From contig NC_079223.1 in NCBI RefSeq assembly GCF_029633865.1, forward strand, positions 7,904,190-7,968,189: 64,000 bases of DNA, given 5' to 3'. This document shows, piece by piece, positions 1 to 12,290 of the stretch. The notes beneath the pieces are model-generated. The model did not search any database. It saw nothing but the letters and a program-made list of their open reading frames with translations, and had not been told where the DNA came from. Made by a program: the position numbers and the translations under genes. Source of the stretch: Lampris incognitus. Taxonomy: Eukaryota; Chordata; Actinopteri; Lampriformes; Lampridae. Position 1 is the stretch's first letter, and each line of letters starts with the position of its first letter.

Positions 1-204
1 ATTCACATCTGTAAGCTATTACTGTCGGTTTTTCCACAACATTGTGTCGTCATACAACACTTGAAGTGCTCTTAAAGAAGTGCAGTAAATCGTCCCATAA
101 CTGCACTTTTCTTTTATTTCAGTTGCACTTTGTTGTGAGGCACGTCAGGCTTTTAAAAACTGCCGTGTAAATAAAGCTTATTATTCAGATGATGATGATG
201 ATGA
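1..204. other. Unassigned sequence with a short (GAT)n run
   Basis: No coding exon or recognisable element is seen. A short GAT trinucleotide run lies at about 188-206, directly before the LINE fragment that follows. Confidence 0.4.
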
Positions 205-480
205 TGTAGTCAAGTCAGTTTTACTATTTGTGTAGCCCAGTATCACAAATGTGCCTCAAGGGGCTTAACAGCAACACAACACCCTGTCCTCAGACCCTCG
301 CGTGGGATAAGGAACGACTCCCTAAAAAACCCCTTTAACAGGGGGAGAAACCTCAGGGGGAGCAGCAGAGGAGGGTGCTCTCCCCCAAGATGGACAACGT
401 GAAATGGATGCTGTGTGTACGCAACTTACACAACACAACATTACGAGAGGATAACGGAATTATAATGGAATTATAAGATA
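205..480 (-). mobile_element. 3' end of a CR1/Rex1-like LINE, 5'-truncated
   Basis: Read on the minus strand this ends in a sequence like ACACAAATAGTAAAACTGAC. It matches, over about 270 bp, the 3' untranslated regions at 2318-2600 (minus) and 19920-20190 (plus). The shared blocks include the stretch around 'aacaccctgtcctcagaccc' and the 'agaggataacggaatt' stretch. Only the non-coding tail is present. The upper part is involved in a 233-bp tandem duplication. Confidence 0.7.
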
Positions 481-836
481 TAGTATGACGATATAGATCT
501 GTCTGAAAGCCTTCAGACCCCTGACCTCATATATTGCATTTAAGGAATGGTCTATTGTGGGTAAATATTCTCCCATTGTTACAATGGCGTGGACACAGCA
601 GAGGAGGGTGCTCTCCCCCAAGATGGACAACGTGAAATGGATGCTGTGTGTACGCAACTTACACAACACAACATTACGAGAGGATAACGGAATTATAATG
701 GAATTATAAGATATAGTATGACGATATAGATCTGTCTGAAAGCCTTCAGACCCCTGACCTCATATATTGCATTTAAGGAATGGTCTATTGTGGGTAAATA
801 TTCTCCCATTGTTACAATGGCGTGGACACAGCAGAG
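371..836. repeat. Two-copy 233-bp tandem duplication
   Basis: The block starting gagggtgctctcccccaaga at 371 restarts at 604, and the two copies read the same down to gtggacacagcagagg. The unit covers part of the LINE tail plus about 120 bp of adjacent DNA, so it is a local segmental duplication rather than a second insertion. The near-identity suggests a recent event. Confidence 0.85.
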
Positions 837-2317
837 GCCTGTTGCGCCGGATAGAGACAAATGTCCTGGTGAGGAAAATTGCTTGAGTGAATTAGGAGCA
901 TCAGGCCCCGACTGTTTGCCTTCTTTCGTTTTGTGCTCAAAGGACACAGGAAAAGTTGAAACTCACTCCTAAAACCCGTTCTGTGGGAAAATGTAAATGT
1001 CCGAACGGTAGAGTTCATAATTCTCAGCCCGAACCCTGTCAGGCTCGACCCGATCGGGTTGGTTCAGGCTCAGATTATATTCACTTATTCCAGTGGGCTT
1101 GAGAGGGTCGGGCTCTGCGCTGCAGTGGATAAATGAACTTGAACCTGAAGTTGAACCTGAATGTGCAAGTGGGTGGGGGCTCTTCCACAGTGGGTCTGAT
1201 GTGTGTCAGAAATGACAGACGAGGTAATAAATAAATAAATAAATAAATAAAACCTAAGCCCGGGGGAAGCTTGGTAGGCGTTCCTTCAATGTGGCCTGGG
1301 ACACGTGTGTTCATGCTTCAAATGGGATGTGGACAAATGCGTCCCAGGCCTCCTCCAAATGTGGCCTGAGCGTTTGGATCTCAAGATGCACTGAGGACGC
1401 GCAGGATGCATTCACACCTGTGCTTAGAAGGGTCCGGGTGTGATCGGCTCACCCAAGGCGCATGTTAATGCCGGGTATAAACAGCCTCTCAGACACACAA
1501 AGAACAACGGCAGCGACGGGCGGGCAGAGGGCAAAAAAAGTTGACCGACAATTCACATCTAATACTATAAAGAGTGACGCTAGTACACGACCAATTTCTC
1601 CATTCACTTGTGATGTGCAGCACCTGAGATGCGTTTTCACGAATAACACAAGTCAAAATTGAGCAGAGCACCCAGTCAGCCGGCGCTGCAGCGGGGGAGT
1701 CTCCTGTCTCGCCCAGCAGTCAGACCGAGGCCAGCGAACTTGTCAGCGCTGCAAAGGCATAGCTACATGCTGGGACTAACAAGCCAGGGGAGATAGCGGA
1801 AAACGTCATAGGAAGACATGGGAGCAGAGCTAATAAGAGGATACAGAGGGGAGGTGGTGGAGATGGACACCTCAGGAGGTGAGATTAGGTGTGTTGGGGC
1901 AATAAGGGTGCTTGGTTTGATGAATACAGGAGACAGGTCGAGTCAGCGGGGACGGCCATACAAAAATGTACAACTTGCAGAGACCTCTGCAAATAAGCAA
2001 GAATCCTGCAATTAAGAGTTGGACGGCAGTTTCACTTTCTGTTTGAATGAAGAAATACTGCAGCTGTGACTGTAGCTGCAAGGGATGCCAGTAGCACCTG
2101 TGTTGCAGTGTGGCCTTCCAAACTGAGGGGTTGGTGATGTAATGGCCACTGTCTTGAGAGTGATCCCCTACCATTTGTTTACCTTTATCTGCTAGTGATG
2201 AACGTGTTACCCCTTAGCGCTGTTCCTTCACCCAAACCAGCTGGACCTTTAAGTAGGCCTTGTGTAAAAGAGGTACATTACTCTTTTTAAATTAAGCTAG
2301 CCGGTTATCAAAACTGT
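837..2317. other. Intergenic sequence with no recognised gene
   Basis: Only short unconvincing open frames occur here. An (AAAT)n microsatellite lies at about 1224-1250. I see no splice-flanked exon or element termini. Confidence 0.5.
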
Positions 2318-5250
2318 CATTTCAATTTTATTTGTGTAGCGCAATATCACAAATTACAAGTTTGCCTCAGGGGGCTTTACAGCAACACAACATCCTGTCC
2401 TTAGACCCTCGCGTCGGATAAGGAACAGCTCCCTAAAAAAAAAACTTTAACAGGGAGAAAAAATGGGAAGAAAGCTCAGGGAGAGCAACAGAGGAGGGGT
2501 CTCTCTCCCAAGACGGACAGCGTGCAATGGATGTTGTGTTTACACAATTTACACAATACAACATTGAAAGAGGAGAACAGAATTATCATGGAATTACAAA
2601 ATATATGAAGAATACGATAAAGAAGATGCCAAGCAGTGTCCAGATGCCACCGGAACAACCCAGGACCTGAGCCACGCCACCACCATCACCTGGTAGACAA
2701 AAAAAAACCCCACATTAATCACAAGTCTGGGTGAGGGGAGGATATAACATTGAAACAGGATAAAAAAATTATATGGATTTATCTTCTTCTTCCTTCGGCT
2801 TGTTCCCTGTTTCCCAAGGGTTGCCACGGTAGCACTGAGGGCACAGCACTGATAGCGGTCTTGTCAATCCGCATAACGATTTGGCAAAATTCTACATCGG
2901 ATGCCCTTCCTGACACAACCACTGACCCTATGGACGGGTTATATGGATTTATAAGATATATAAAAAGAAAATGTGGTGAGCGGGATGCCAAGCAGTGTCC
3001 AGGTAGCGACCACCATCACCATGGAGACCTGGGAGGAGGACAGACTGCACGTGCACACAAGGGAGACTCACATCACACCATTCACACACACACAGAAGAG
3101 AAGGAGACATTCAGGGAGAGAGCAAAGACAAGCAAGAGCAGAGAACATTTACCAATAGTCAGTTATCTTATATGCTAAAATGTCATCAGCAGAACAGTGG
3201 TTGGTAAATTCATTGAGACAGAAAGTGACCCGCCATGCAGTACAGGTTGCGAAGCACTCAACTTAAAGGCAGCTAATCGTAGGCTAAGGCAACATATGAG
3301 TTTTAAGTTTGGATTTAAAGCATTCAAGAGACTCTGATTGTCTGATGGCAGCAGGCAGGTTATTCCACAAGAATGAGGTCCGATAGGAAAAGGCCCTGTC
3401 AGCAGCTGACTTCTTTTTAACTTTGGGTACACACAGGAGCCCTGTATTTTGAGAGCAGAGAGCTCAAGTTGGAACGTACAGTTTAAGGAGATCAGACAGG
3501 TAAGATGGGGCAGCAGAAGCACCTTGAAGTTTGAACATGGATAGGAAGCCAATGAAGGTAGGCAAGAATTGGTGTAATATGGTCAACTTTTCTAGTTTTA
3601 GTTAGGATTCTAGCTGCAGCATTCTGACCCATCTGAAGACATTTAGTACTAGCATGTAGCAGACCTGAAAGCAGAACATTATAATAATCAAGTCTGGATG
3701 AAACAAATGCATGTATTAGAGTCTCTGTGTCAGCCATGGACAGGAAAGACTGAATTTTAGCTATGTTATATAAGTGGAAAAAGGCAGTCTTGGTGATTTC
3801 TTTAATGTGCTTATCAAAGGAAAGGCTCGGATCAAACATAACACCGAAATTATTGGCTGCCACACTTTGTGAAACCACAGAGTTGTCAATTGTTATTGTT
3901 ACTTGATCCAATTGTCTGTGTCTAGCAGGCCAATGACCAGCTTCTCAGTTTTATCCGAATTTAAAAGCAGGAAACTTAGTGACATCCGGTTTTTCACAGC
4001 AGTCAAACAGGCCTCTAAATTAGTCATTTGAGTATGATCATCAGCCCTTATAGGCACATACAGCAGAGTATCATCAGCATAGCAATGGAAATGTATTCCA
4101 TAACTGCGTATGATTTGGCCAAGAGGTGAAATATAAAGAGAGAAAAGTAGAAGGCCAAGAACTGAGCCCTGAGGTACATCATATTTAACGTCAAAAATTT
4201 TTGATGTAATATTACTAAAGCAGACACAACACGTTCTTCTAGATAAGTAAGACTTAAGCCAAGAGAGCGCTAGGGCAGAGACACAAAAATTACAATTTAT
4301 TCTGTCTAATAGTATGCAGTGATCAATGGTGTCAAAGGCTGCACTGAGGTCCAGTAGTAGAAGCACAGAAGTGGAATCAGAGTCCATAGCTAGTAGAAGA
4401 TTATTCACCACTCTGGTCAGAGCAGTTTCAGTGGAGTGACAGGCCCTGAAAGCCAATTGAAAAGGCTCATATAGTTAATTTTCATCTATATGGGTCGAAA
4501 GTTGTTGATACACAACTCTCTCTCTAGTACTTTAGAAAAGAATGGACTATTAGAAACTGGTCAATAGTTATTAAAAGATTCTGGATTGAGGTACGGTTTT
4601 TTAAGTAGAGGTTTAACCACAGCTGTCTTAAAACTGCTGGGAACAGTGCCAGTAGTAAGTGATGAATTAACAATGTCTAGCGTTGTAGGTCCCAGGAAAG
4701 GCCAGAGGTTTTTAAACGGTTTTGGTAGTAAAGGGCCAAGTAGGCAAGTAGTTGGTTTAGAAGCTGACAGGATCTTAGTCAAAGTATCAAGAGAGATGGC
4801 TGTAATAACAGGGCCTATCAGTGACTCATTATATAGACATGAATTTGGTAAGACAGGATCTGCATTAGTAGCTGGAGTTGAAGTACTAATTTTGTTTATA
4901 TCTCATCAACCTTATTGCAGAAAAAGTCTAGAAAGTCATGGGCTGTGAATGGTGAGCAGCTAACAGACGGCTGCTTTTTAGTAAGTTTAGATACAGCATC
5001 AAAGAGAAATCTGGGGTTATGTTTATTAATATTGATTTAGCGAGTGAGATATCTGCTTTTGCAGCAGATAAAGCACGCTTGTATTTTAATGAACACTCGT
5101 GCCACGATAGGTGAAAAACTTCCGATTTTGATTTCCGCCATTGACGTTCCAGTCTCCTGCAGGCCTGCTTAAGAGCACGTGTGTCATCATTAAACCAGGC
5201 TGTAGGCCTCTTCAGTCGCCTAGCTCTGGTAGTAAGTGGTGCAACAACAA
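2318..5250 (-). mobile_element. CR1/Rex1-like non-LTR retrotransposon, degenerate, 5'-truncated
   Basis: The minus strand carries the C-terminal half of a LINE ORF2, broken into several frames. Order 5' to 3': an endonuclease-RT linker (about 5240-4930, with PTAWFNDDTRALKQACRR); an RT N-terminal region (4782-4561, with VVKPLLKKPYLNPESFNNY); the catalytic RT core (4456-3900, with HSTETALTRVVNNLL, LLLLDLSAAFDTIDHCILL, VPQGSVLG and the FHCYADDT active-site motif); then thumb and C-terminal region to about 3290 (RLDYYNVLLSG, FLWNNLPAAIRQSES). A long 3'UTR runs to 2318 and ends in an AATAAAATTGA-type tail. Frameshifts and lost starts make it non-functional. The family name is inferred from remembered motifs; Rex1/Babar is the best guess. 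Confidence 0.8.
2769..2952. mobile_element. Short retroposon insertion with 14-bp target-site duplication
   Basis: The direct repeat ttatatggatttat occurs at 2769-2782 and 2939-2952, bracketing about 156 bp that interrupt the LINE 3'UTR. The insert contains the 'cttccttcggcttgttccct ... atgcccttcctgacacaacc' pattern that I recognise from teleost LINE/SINE 3' ends. Long flanking repeats of this size are typical of target-primed insertion. Confidence 0.75.
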
Positions 5251-6159
5251 AAAAATAGTGCCCTTTTAGCAAGTTCACAATCACATAAATGACAACAAAG
5301 CAAAATAACGAAAGATGCATTAATAACCCCGAATGCATCGATAGTAAACAACAGTAGAGTTTAGCGATCATATAGTGATGTTGCGGTGGAAAAAGTTGGG
5401 GCCTTCTTCCTCGTGTGATCGCATGATGAAACCGTAAAACAACAAAAGTTTTGTATCTGCCACAAAAATCCTTTCTTTAAAAAGATAAATTGCTGAATAT
5501 TTGATTAAAACTTTGATTTAAACTTTGATTACGTTTAGTTTAATTCAGGCCTGTACCGAGCAGAGGGTGTGCGCCCTGACAGAAAAGGAACAAAGCAGTT
5601 GACTGCTAATTTTATCCAGTTTATATCTTTTATCTTGTTCTGACGTGCACCGTGGCAAGACCCGATCCAGACTTCTGTCTCTCCTACTATTGCATCCATC
5701 CCTAATGATGTGGGTTCTGCCGCTGTGTGCTGTGACTCTCAAATAGTCTGAAAAACCCGAGCCATCCTAGGCCTGACTCTACCACAGGACAATTCTACTT
5801 TGTCAGCTCATGTCTTTAAAGGTAACAGAAGAAGAATGGCGAATCTGCTCAGCAACAGAAAGCACTCAACCGATCCTGCAAATTTATCATCCAGTCCTTG
5901 TCAGCCACAGCCTGTTGCAAAAAAAAAAAAATTGGGAAGATAATGTTTTTAGACACACTAAGTGTAGCGCTGTTAAACATCAGCTCTTTCACAGGAAAAA
6001 CATTTCTAATCAATGATTTTATCATCAAGCACAATCTTAGGAACTTGGGCAGACTAAGATAACAGTGCATCTCTTCTTATCGAGTCAACCCCCCCTCCCA
6101 ACTTCAGTTTTATGAGCGAAGCTAGAGTGCCTGAGAAAGGAGGTGGAGTCGCCATATGT
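5251..6159. other. Intergenic sequence, nothing recognised
   Basis: This lies between the two LINE fragments. It is AT-rich without open frames of note. I see no element termini or exon-like segments. Confidence 0.4.
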
Positions 6160-7365
6160 GTTTTATCTCCAAAAAATCGATAGAACAACTGCAAGTGATT
6201 CAGAACGCATCTGCTCGATTCCTCACTAAGAATAACAAAGTGGATCACATCACTCCACCTCTGAGGCCCTCTCCACCTCTGAGGCCTTCACACTGGGCTT
6301 GTGTCTGTCAAAGAATTGCTTTAAGACTCTGCTCGTGGTGTGTAACGCACTGAATGGTTTAGGGCCAAAGTACATTTCTGATCTTCTGCTACGCTACGAA
6401 CCTTCCAGATCGTCTGGGACAGGTCTGCTTTCTGTCCCCAGAGTCACAACTAAACACGGAGAAGCATCTTTCAGTTTTTATGCACCTCATAGGTGGAACA
6501 AACTCCCAGAAAACTGCGGCTCTGCAGCGACTCTCGGTTCTTTTAAATCAAGGCTGAAGACTTTCCTGCTTTCCTGCTCTCCTTTTATTAAGCTGGAACG
6601 ACCGGGCTTTCATTCCCACCGAAAACGACCACGGGCGGTCAAAATGACTGCCGGTTTTTAAACTCTATATTCTGTCAAGATAGATACCCAGCTGAGATAT
6701 TAATGCACTGCATATGTTAGCATGTCTGTTATGAAACTGACACCAAAATTAACATTTTAACAAATCTAATACTATTTTTCAAACAATTTAAAATGGCCGC
6801 TGTCCAGCGCCTGTAAATACTGCAGCGCCTCGGTGGTAGTCATGGTGCGTCTGTAACCAGACATGTAGGACATCATCACACATCAAGTTTAGACTATTTC
6901 TCTCCACTGGGGGGCGCTAGTGTGTTTCTAGGACAGAGCAACGAACTTCACGAAGGAAATGACGTCACCAACACGTCATAAATACGGACATGACGCGCAC
7001 AATCACGCGCAAACTACGTGCGGTCATTTTGACCGCCCTCGGTCGTTTTAGGTATATGTTATCGTAACTTTTTTTTCCCCAGAAACTTATTAAATTTTGA
7101 GAATCCAAAACGGTCAAACTGACCGGCTTGGTCGTTCTACTAAATCAAATTTTAAGATCATAGACTGCAGTGTAACTTTTACTGTGCCGTTTTAATCTGT
7201 GTTGTTTTATTTTAGCTTATTTTCATTTTCCATCGAGCTTTTTTTTAACTGTAATGACGTATCTTTTAATATTGCCTTATGTTACGTTCACATTTTGTGT
7301 TGATGCCTTTTGTGTTTTATGCAAAGCTCTTTGACTTGCCTTGTTGTACAAATCCACTTGCCTTA
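6160..7365 (+). mobile_element. CR1/Rex1-like LINE, 3' fragment, interrupted
   Basis: The plus strand encodes the RT C-terminal region in two frames: IEQLQVIQNASARFLTKNNK at about 6180, then ALNGLGPKYISDLLLRYEPS, SVPRVTTKHGEASFSFYAPH and RWNKLPENCG up to about 6590. The coding part lacks the RT core, so the copy is 5'-truncated. A piggyBac-like miniature element is inserted at 6588. LINE 3'UTR resumes at about 7145 and ends near 7365 with a tail of the 'atgcaaagctctttgacttg' type. Confidence 0.75.
6588..7144 (-). mobile_element. piggyBac-like non-autonomous element, copy 1
   Basis: Insertion is at TTAA (6588-6591), followed by an inverted end gctggaacgaccgggc. The other end, ggcttggtcgttctac at 7125-7140, is followed by TAAA, a decayed TTAA. 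Sub-terminal inverted blocks containing cggtcaaaatgac are also present. Read on the minus strand, the interior contains an ATG followed by SGY and a TTTEALQYLQALDS-like peptide, resembling the N-terminus of a piggyBac-type transposase. The rest of the transposase is absent. Copies 2 and 3 are at 41332 and 58019. Confidence 0.65.
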
Positions 7366-7507
7366 ATCAGTAACAACCTACGAATGCATGCGAAAAGCAA
7401 AATGATTGGATATAAATGGCTGTCTTAGAAGGAAAGTATGGCCGTATGAAAGAATCCTGCATGTGGGACACTGTGGCAACCAACTATGAGGGAAAGAGGG
7501 AGAATAA

Positions 7508-7945
7508 TCCATCCATCCATCCATCCATCCATCCATCCATCCATCCATTATCCGAACCGCTCACCCTGATCTCAGGGTCGCGGGGATGCTGGAGCCTATC
7601 CCAGCAGTCTTTGGGTAGCAGGTGGAGAGACACCCTGGACAGGCCGCCAGGCCATCACAGGGCCAGGCCCCCCCACCCCACCCCACCCCACACCACACCC
7701 ACATTCATTCATTCATACCTAGGAACAATTTAGTACAGCCGATTCACCTGACCTACATGTCTTTGGACTGTGGGAGGAAACCGGAGCCCCCGGAGGAAAC
7801 CCACACAGACACGGGGAGAACATGCAAACTCCACACAGAGGACGACCCGGGACGACCCCCTAGGTTGGACTACCCCGGGGGCTCGAACCCAGGACCTCCC
7901 TGCTGCGAGGCGACCGAGCTAACCGCTGCGCCACTGTGCCGCCAG
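7508..7945. mobile_element. L2/RTE-type LINE tail with a (CCAT)n microsatellite
   Basis: An (ATCC)n run at 7508-7550 abuts sequence with teleost LINE 3'-end hallmarks: 'tcgcggggatgctggagcct', 'acatgtctttggactgtggg', 'gacacggggagaacatgcaa', and a terminal 'gctgcgccactgtgccgcc'. A related fragment lies at 57070-57318, and a scrap at about 19503-19545. I do not see coding sequence. The exact clade is uncertain. Confidence 0.7.
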
Positions 7946-8158
7946 AGGGAGAATAATGAAAGCATTAAATAAAAAGAGGGAGGAAAAAAGGTGCCAGCCT
8001 ACAGACTATCGCCCCAGCATACCACCCCACCCCCCCCAGCCACGATGAGTCATGAGCGGGTCTATGGAAACACTCTCAGACCAGGCACAGTATCAAAGGT
8101 TGATAGAGACAGGATTTGGAAACGGACGACAGCTGGGAGGGTCGGCTCTGACTGGGCA

Positions 8159-8292
<134 letters not shown>

Positions 8293-8842
8293 TGAAGAGA
8301 GGGAGAGAAAGAAGGACTGCGTTGAATAATTACACTTAGGGAATAGGTGGTAGAAATAATCTGTACAACTCCAAATCACAGCTGCGGCCTCGAGAGGCCT
8401 CCAGTCAGGGGGAGAAATGGGTAGATGCTGTAAACCAGTAAAATATTGTAAATTAAAAATCCAAAACCGACTCCACAACACGATAAATATTCATCGCGCC
8501 GGTGAGAGGTGCGGCGGGTTTCACTGTACGTGAGTAAATGTAGGTAATACATCAAAAGCAGAGCAAGTAAACGGTGTTCAGCAGTAGGCCGCGCCATCCA
8601 CGGTGAAGCCCTGCAAAAGGCACAAGCTCATCTATCCGGGTGCTTTATCTTGTCCTCAGTCTCATAATGCTTATTTCGAGATGTTGCTCGTAAAACGTTT
8701 TTACCTCGCTGACAAAAGTTTGTTGCGTGTCTCAAGGAGGTTGACTGGTTTTGCGAAAATAGGATGTTTGAAGACGTTAGCCTTTTCTCTGAAAAGGTAC
8801 ATCTTGAATGGGGTCTGTTGTTTTAAGATCGCCCGGTTTATT

Positions 8843-9463
8843 GACAGTTCGGTGACACTTTAGTATGGGGAACATAAAAAAACTTAATTACTAGTGAATT
8901 AGTAATGATCAAGATGTCACTTTAGTATGGGGAACATATTCTAAGTAACAGAAACTTAATTACTAGTGAATTAGTAATGATCAAGATGACACTTTAGTAT
9001 GGGGAACATATTCTAAGTAAAAAAAACTTAATTACTAGTGAATTAGTAATGATCAAGATGACACTTTAGTATGGGGAACATATTCTAAGTAACAGAAACT
9101 TAATTTACAGTAATTTAACACTATGAACACTTGTAGTTTTGTGTTTTGTTATGTAAGAACAGAGCATATTCATTAAGTGTTAGTAAGGCAGAATAACTCT
9201 TCTTGTGGTACTACCACCTTATAAAGGCCATACTAAGCAAAGCATATTGAGATGGTACTACTAATAAGCAATACTTCTGAGGTTATAGAGGGAAAACTCA
9301 TAGTTAATGGCTTACTGGTTGTATAATAAGGCCATGCAGAATAAGGCATTAATGAGTATGTCATAATGACCAATTAAGAGCCAATATGTTGCTAATTTTT
9401 ATGCTAATAAGCACCTAATTAATGGTGACTACGTTCCCCATACTAAAGTGTTACCGACAATTC
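8843..9463. mobile_element. hAT-like miniature element with 26-bp inverted ends
   Basis: The left end at 8851-8876 begins ggtgacactttagtatgggg. The right end at 9430-9455 is its reverse complement with two mismatches. Flanking 8-bp repeats gacagttc (8843-8850) and gacaattc (9456-9463) differ at one base, and an 8-bp duplication is typical of hAT transposition. The left end has been amplified: the block starting cactttagtatgggg recurs at a 72-bp period (8918, 8990, 9062). No transposase is encoded. Confidence 0.8.
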
Positions 9464-11235
9464 CTTACGGCAAGTTTTATAATCACAAAACCAGTGCACT
9501 TTCTTGAAACAAGGCATCTTATCCGCCAGTGGGTAAAATAAAATACGCTCAACTTCTTGAAATAAGCATTATGAGACACCGCTTCCAGTGTGGGAAGATG
9601 GTGGGGCAAACAGCGGCCTCACCCAGTACCGTCCATCCAGCGTCTTTGTCCACGTCAGCGTCTAAGTCTGTGTCTTGGTTTGATGGCTGGGAGAGCTGGT
9701 GCTGGATCGGCTGGGGGAGCCTGGTCTGGTGCATCCCGTGGGCCCAGGGACCACGGCCTTGCCTGGAGCTGCGCCCGAAGAGGAAACACCGAGGGCGGTC
9801 TGACAGGACACAGAAGCGGGGCAGTCTACGGCTAACTGCTAGCCCATGCAAACCGGCGGTTCTGACAGTCATCCTGGCGTTCGCCGTCTTAGACAGTGAA
9901 AATTTTATTTTTTTGATATGTTGGATCTGTGTTTTGTAGTTTCTGTAGGTTTTTTTGTACTTTGGATGTGTGTTTTTGTCTATGTTGCACTGCTGTGGGC
10001 TGGGGGGAAAGGATATTTCGTTTCATGTCATGTGCACAGGTGCATGAAATGAAATGACAGATATTCCTGATTCCTGATTTAGAACAAGATTAAATGACTC
10101 AATAAGCTGTTTTGGTTTTTTTTTGTAGTGTACAGAACACCTTTATGTATCACAGCATATTGAATGAGCAAGTATCCAGTGCCTATTGTATAATGAGGAG
10201 TTATATTTAACATAATGTGATGCATTAAAGAAACCGTCATTGAATTGCAGGCACTCCTGGGGCTTGACAGTGTCACAGTGAGCAAATTAGGCAGTTATGC
10301 CGCATTGGGCAGACACTAAAAGGGAGTAAAAAAAAAAAATTGCGCCGGAAGAAACGAGGCCTCTGATTGAGGGCGACAGCATACAGCGGGTGTTCACAGT
10401 GTGTGGAGTCTCAGCCGAGGCGGTTAAACAGGGTGAAACGCTGTAGAAGAAGCTGTTGGGGCGACAGGTTTACTTTGTCTTACTGGACCGATGTCAGCTG
10501 TGGGAGTGCAGCGTTCGCAGCAGATGGCTGCCTCTGGATTGAGTCATCGGGATTTCACCCTGCCCTTTCTTTGCACACTTTGCCGTAGTCGACAGTTCCT
10601 GGAACAAGTGTATTTAAATCTTAAAATATATGGCCAGAGGTGGTGTAGATGGCAGCTTCTGCATCCAAATGTACCATTCCTTGGCTCTGAATAGACACCT
10701 GCACCAGAAAGAAGAAGAAATAACGGGATCAGTGCACCCTCGCTATCAAAACGGATCAGTAACATTATATGTGACACATTTAGGGATATTATCCATTTAC
10801 AGTGACAAGCCCTTTTGTAAAATCACATTTCCTTTCTCCCAAGCCTGCAATTACACCATAATAGAAAATCTTATCTCCCCTTCAGATTCCTCTCCTCTTG
10901 CTGAAAATAGCTTTGCTTATAGCGTAACCACGGTGGGATTTAGTTGATGATGATTGTAATGAAAATCTATGAGAAGCTTCTTCATTTGATTCAGAGATCA
11001 GTACCCCATTACAGACTTTGAAGTGTTTAAACTCACTTGGTTTGCTCCTCACCAGAGAGCGTTGGCCAATAGGACGCAATTTATGTTTGCAGGAGCGATG
11101 TAAGGAAGCCAGCAAGTCACTGAAAACAGATCTGGGGCGAGGTTAACAACTGCACCCCGCAACAAAGTTAACACACCAGCGGAGGGACACCCAAATGAGC
11201 GTGCTGTTGCACCGTGCATGAATTTATCCCAACAT
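9464..11235. other. Intergenic sequence; a possible unclassified repeat at 9580-10080
   Basis: A GC-rich block at 9580-9900 followed by a T-rich stretch and 'ggatatttcgtttcatgtca' to 10080 has the look of an interspersed repeat, but I cannot place it. The remaining 1.1 kb shows no supported exon or element. An open frame at 10630-10947 has no recognisable similarity. Confidence 0.35.
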
Positions 11236-12290
11236 TCAGCATACCCATAGTTTTATTTTCAGGGTATGACCACACCCTATGCTCTTTTTCGATCTTCGGC
11301 CTAAGGTGTTCTGGTACCAAGTACACGTATGAACTACCTTATGGTCAAACATGGTGTTTGTTTTGGCCAATCTATGACTCGCACAGAAGTCCCATAAGAA
11401 GGCACCGCTTTGGTTCCGATCGGGGAGGCCGCTCCTCCCAGTCACGCCCCTCCAGGTTTCTTCATCGTTGTCCACGTGAGCGTTGAAGTCCCCCAGCAGA
11501 ACTGTAGAGTCCCCAGGGGGAACCCTATCCAGGACACCGCCCAGAGACTCCAAGAAGGCCGGATGTTATTCAAACTGCTATTCGGTGCATAAGCGCACAC
11601 AACAGTCAGAGCCTTCCCCCCAGCAACTTGCAGTCATATGGAGGCGACCCTCTCATTCCCCGGTGAGAACTCCAACACGGCGACGCTCAACCGGGGACTT
11701 GTGAGTATCCCAACACCCGTCCGGTGCCCGTCACCTTGGCCAACTCCGGAAAAGTAGAGTCCAGCCCCTCTCCAGGAATTTGAGCCCATGCTGTGTGGAG
11801 GCGAGCCCAGCTATATCTAGTTGGTACCGCTCCACCTCCCGCACCAGCCCTGGCTCCCTCTTTGCCACAGAGGTGACATTCCACGTCCCAAGGACCAATC
11901 TGCGACGCTGAAAGTTGGCACGTCCCGGTCCCCGCCTTTGCCTGCCACCTGGCCTGCATTGAGCCCTAACCCAATGCTCATCCCCGCATGTGGTGGGTCC
12001 ACAGGGTGTTGTTATTTTTGGCTGGGCCTGACTGGGCCCCATGGGCCAAGGCCCGGCCACCAGATGCTCACCAGCGAGCTCCCTTCCCAGGTCTGGTCTG
12101 GCTCCAGAAGGGGCCCCAGTTTCCCTTTTCCAGGCGAGATGCTGTCGCTCTGCTGGTGTACTTTCATTGGGTTTCTTGGGAATTGCTCTTAGGACCAATT
12201 TGCCTGGGGAGACCCTACCTACGGGAAGTATTGCCCCCGACAACACAGCTCCCAGGATCACCAGGACACCCAAACCCCTCCACCGTGTTA
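11236..12290 (-). mobile_element. Non-LTR retrotransposon endonuclease fragment
   Basis: The minus strand encodes the N-terminal part of a LINE apurinic-type endonuclease. A start-proximal segment lies at about 11900-11740 (LGTWNVTSVAKREPGLVREV then QLDIAGL). After a gap and frame change, 11553-11236 carries [29 protein letters not shown] and [15 protein letters not shown]. The GDFN motif belongs to the endonuclease active site. No reverse transcriptase follows, so the copy is truncated as well as frameshifted. Upstream minus-strand sequence to about 12290 may be the leading part of the same ORF. Confidence 0.75.

Noticed and set aside
3899..4456. Functional reverse transcriptase gene
   Set aside because: The RT core with YADD is recognisable, but neighbouring domains are in different frames with stops and an inserted element; treated as a dead LINE.
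10630..10947. 105-codon open frame
   Set aside because: No recognisable similarity, no promoter or splice evidence; chance length in this composition.
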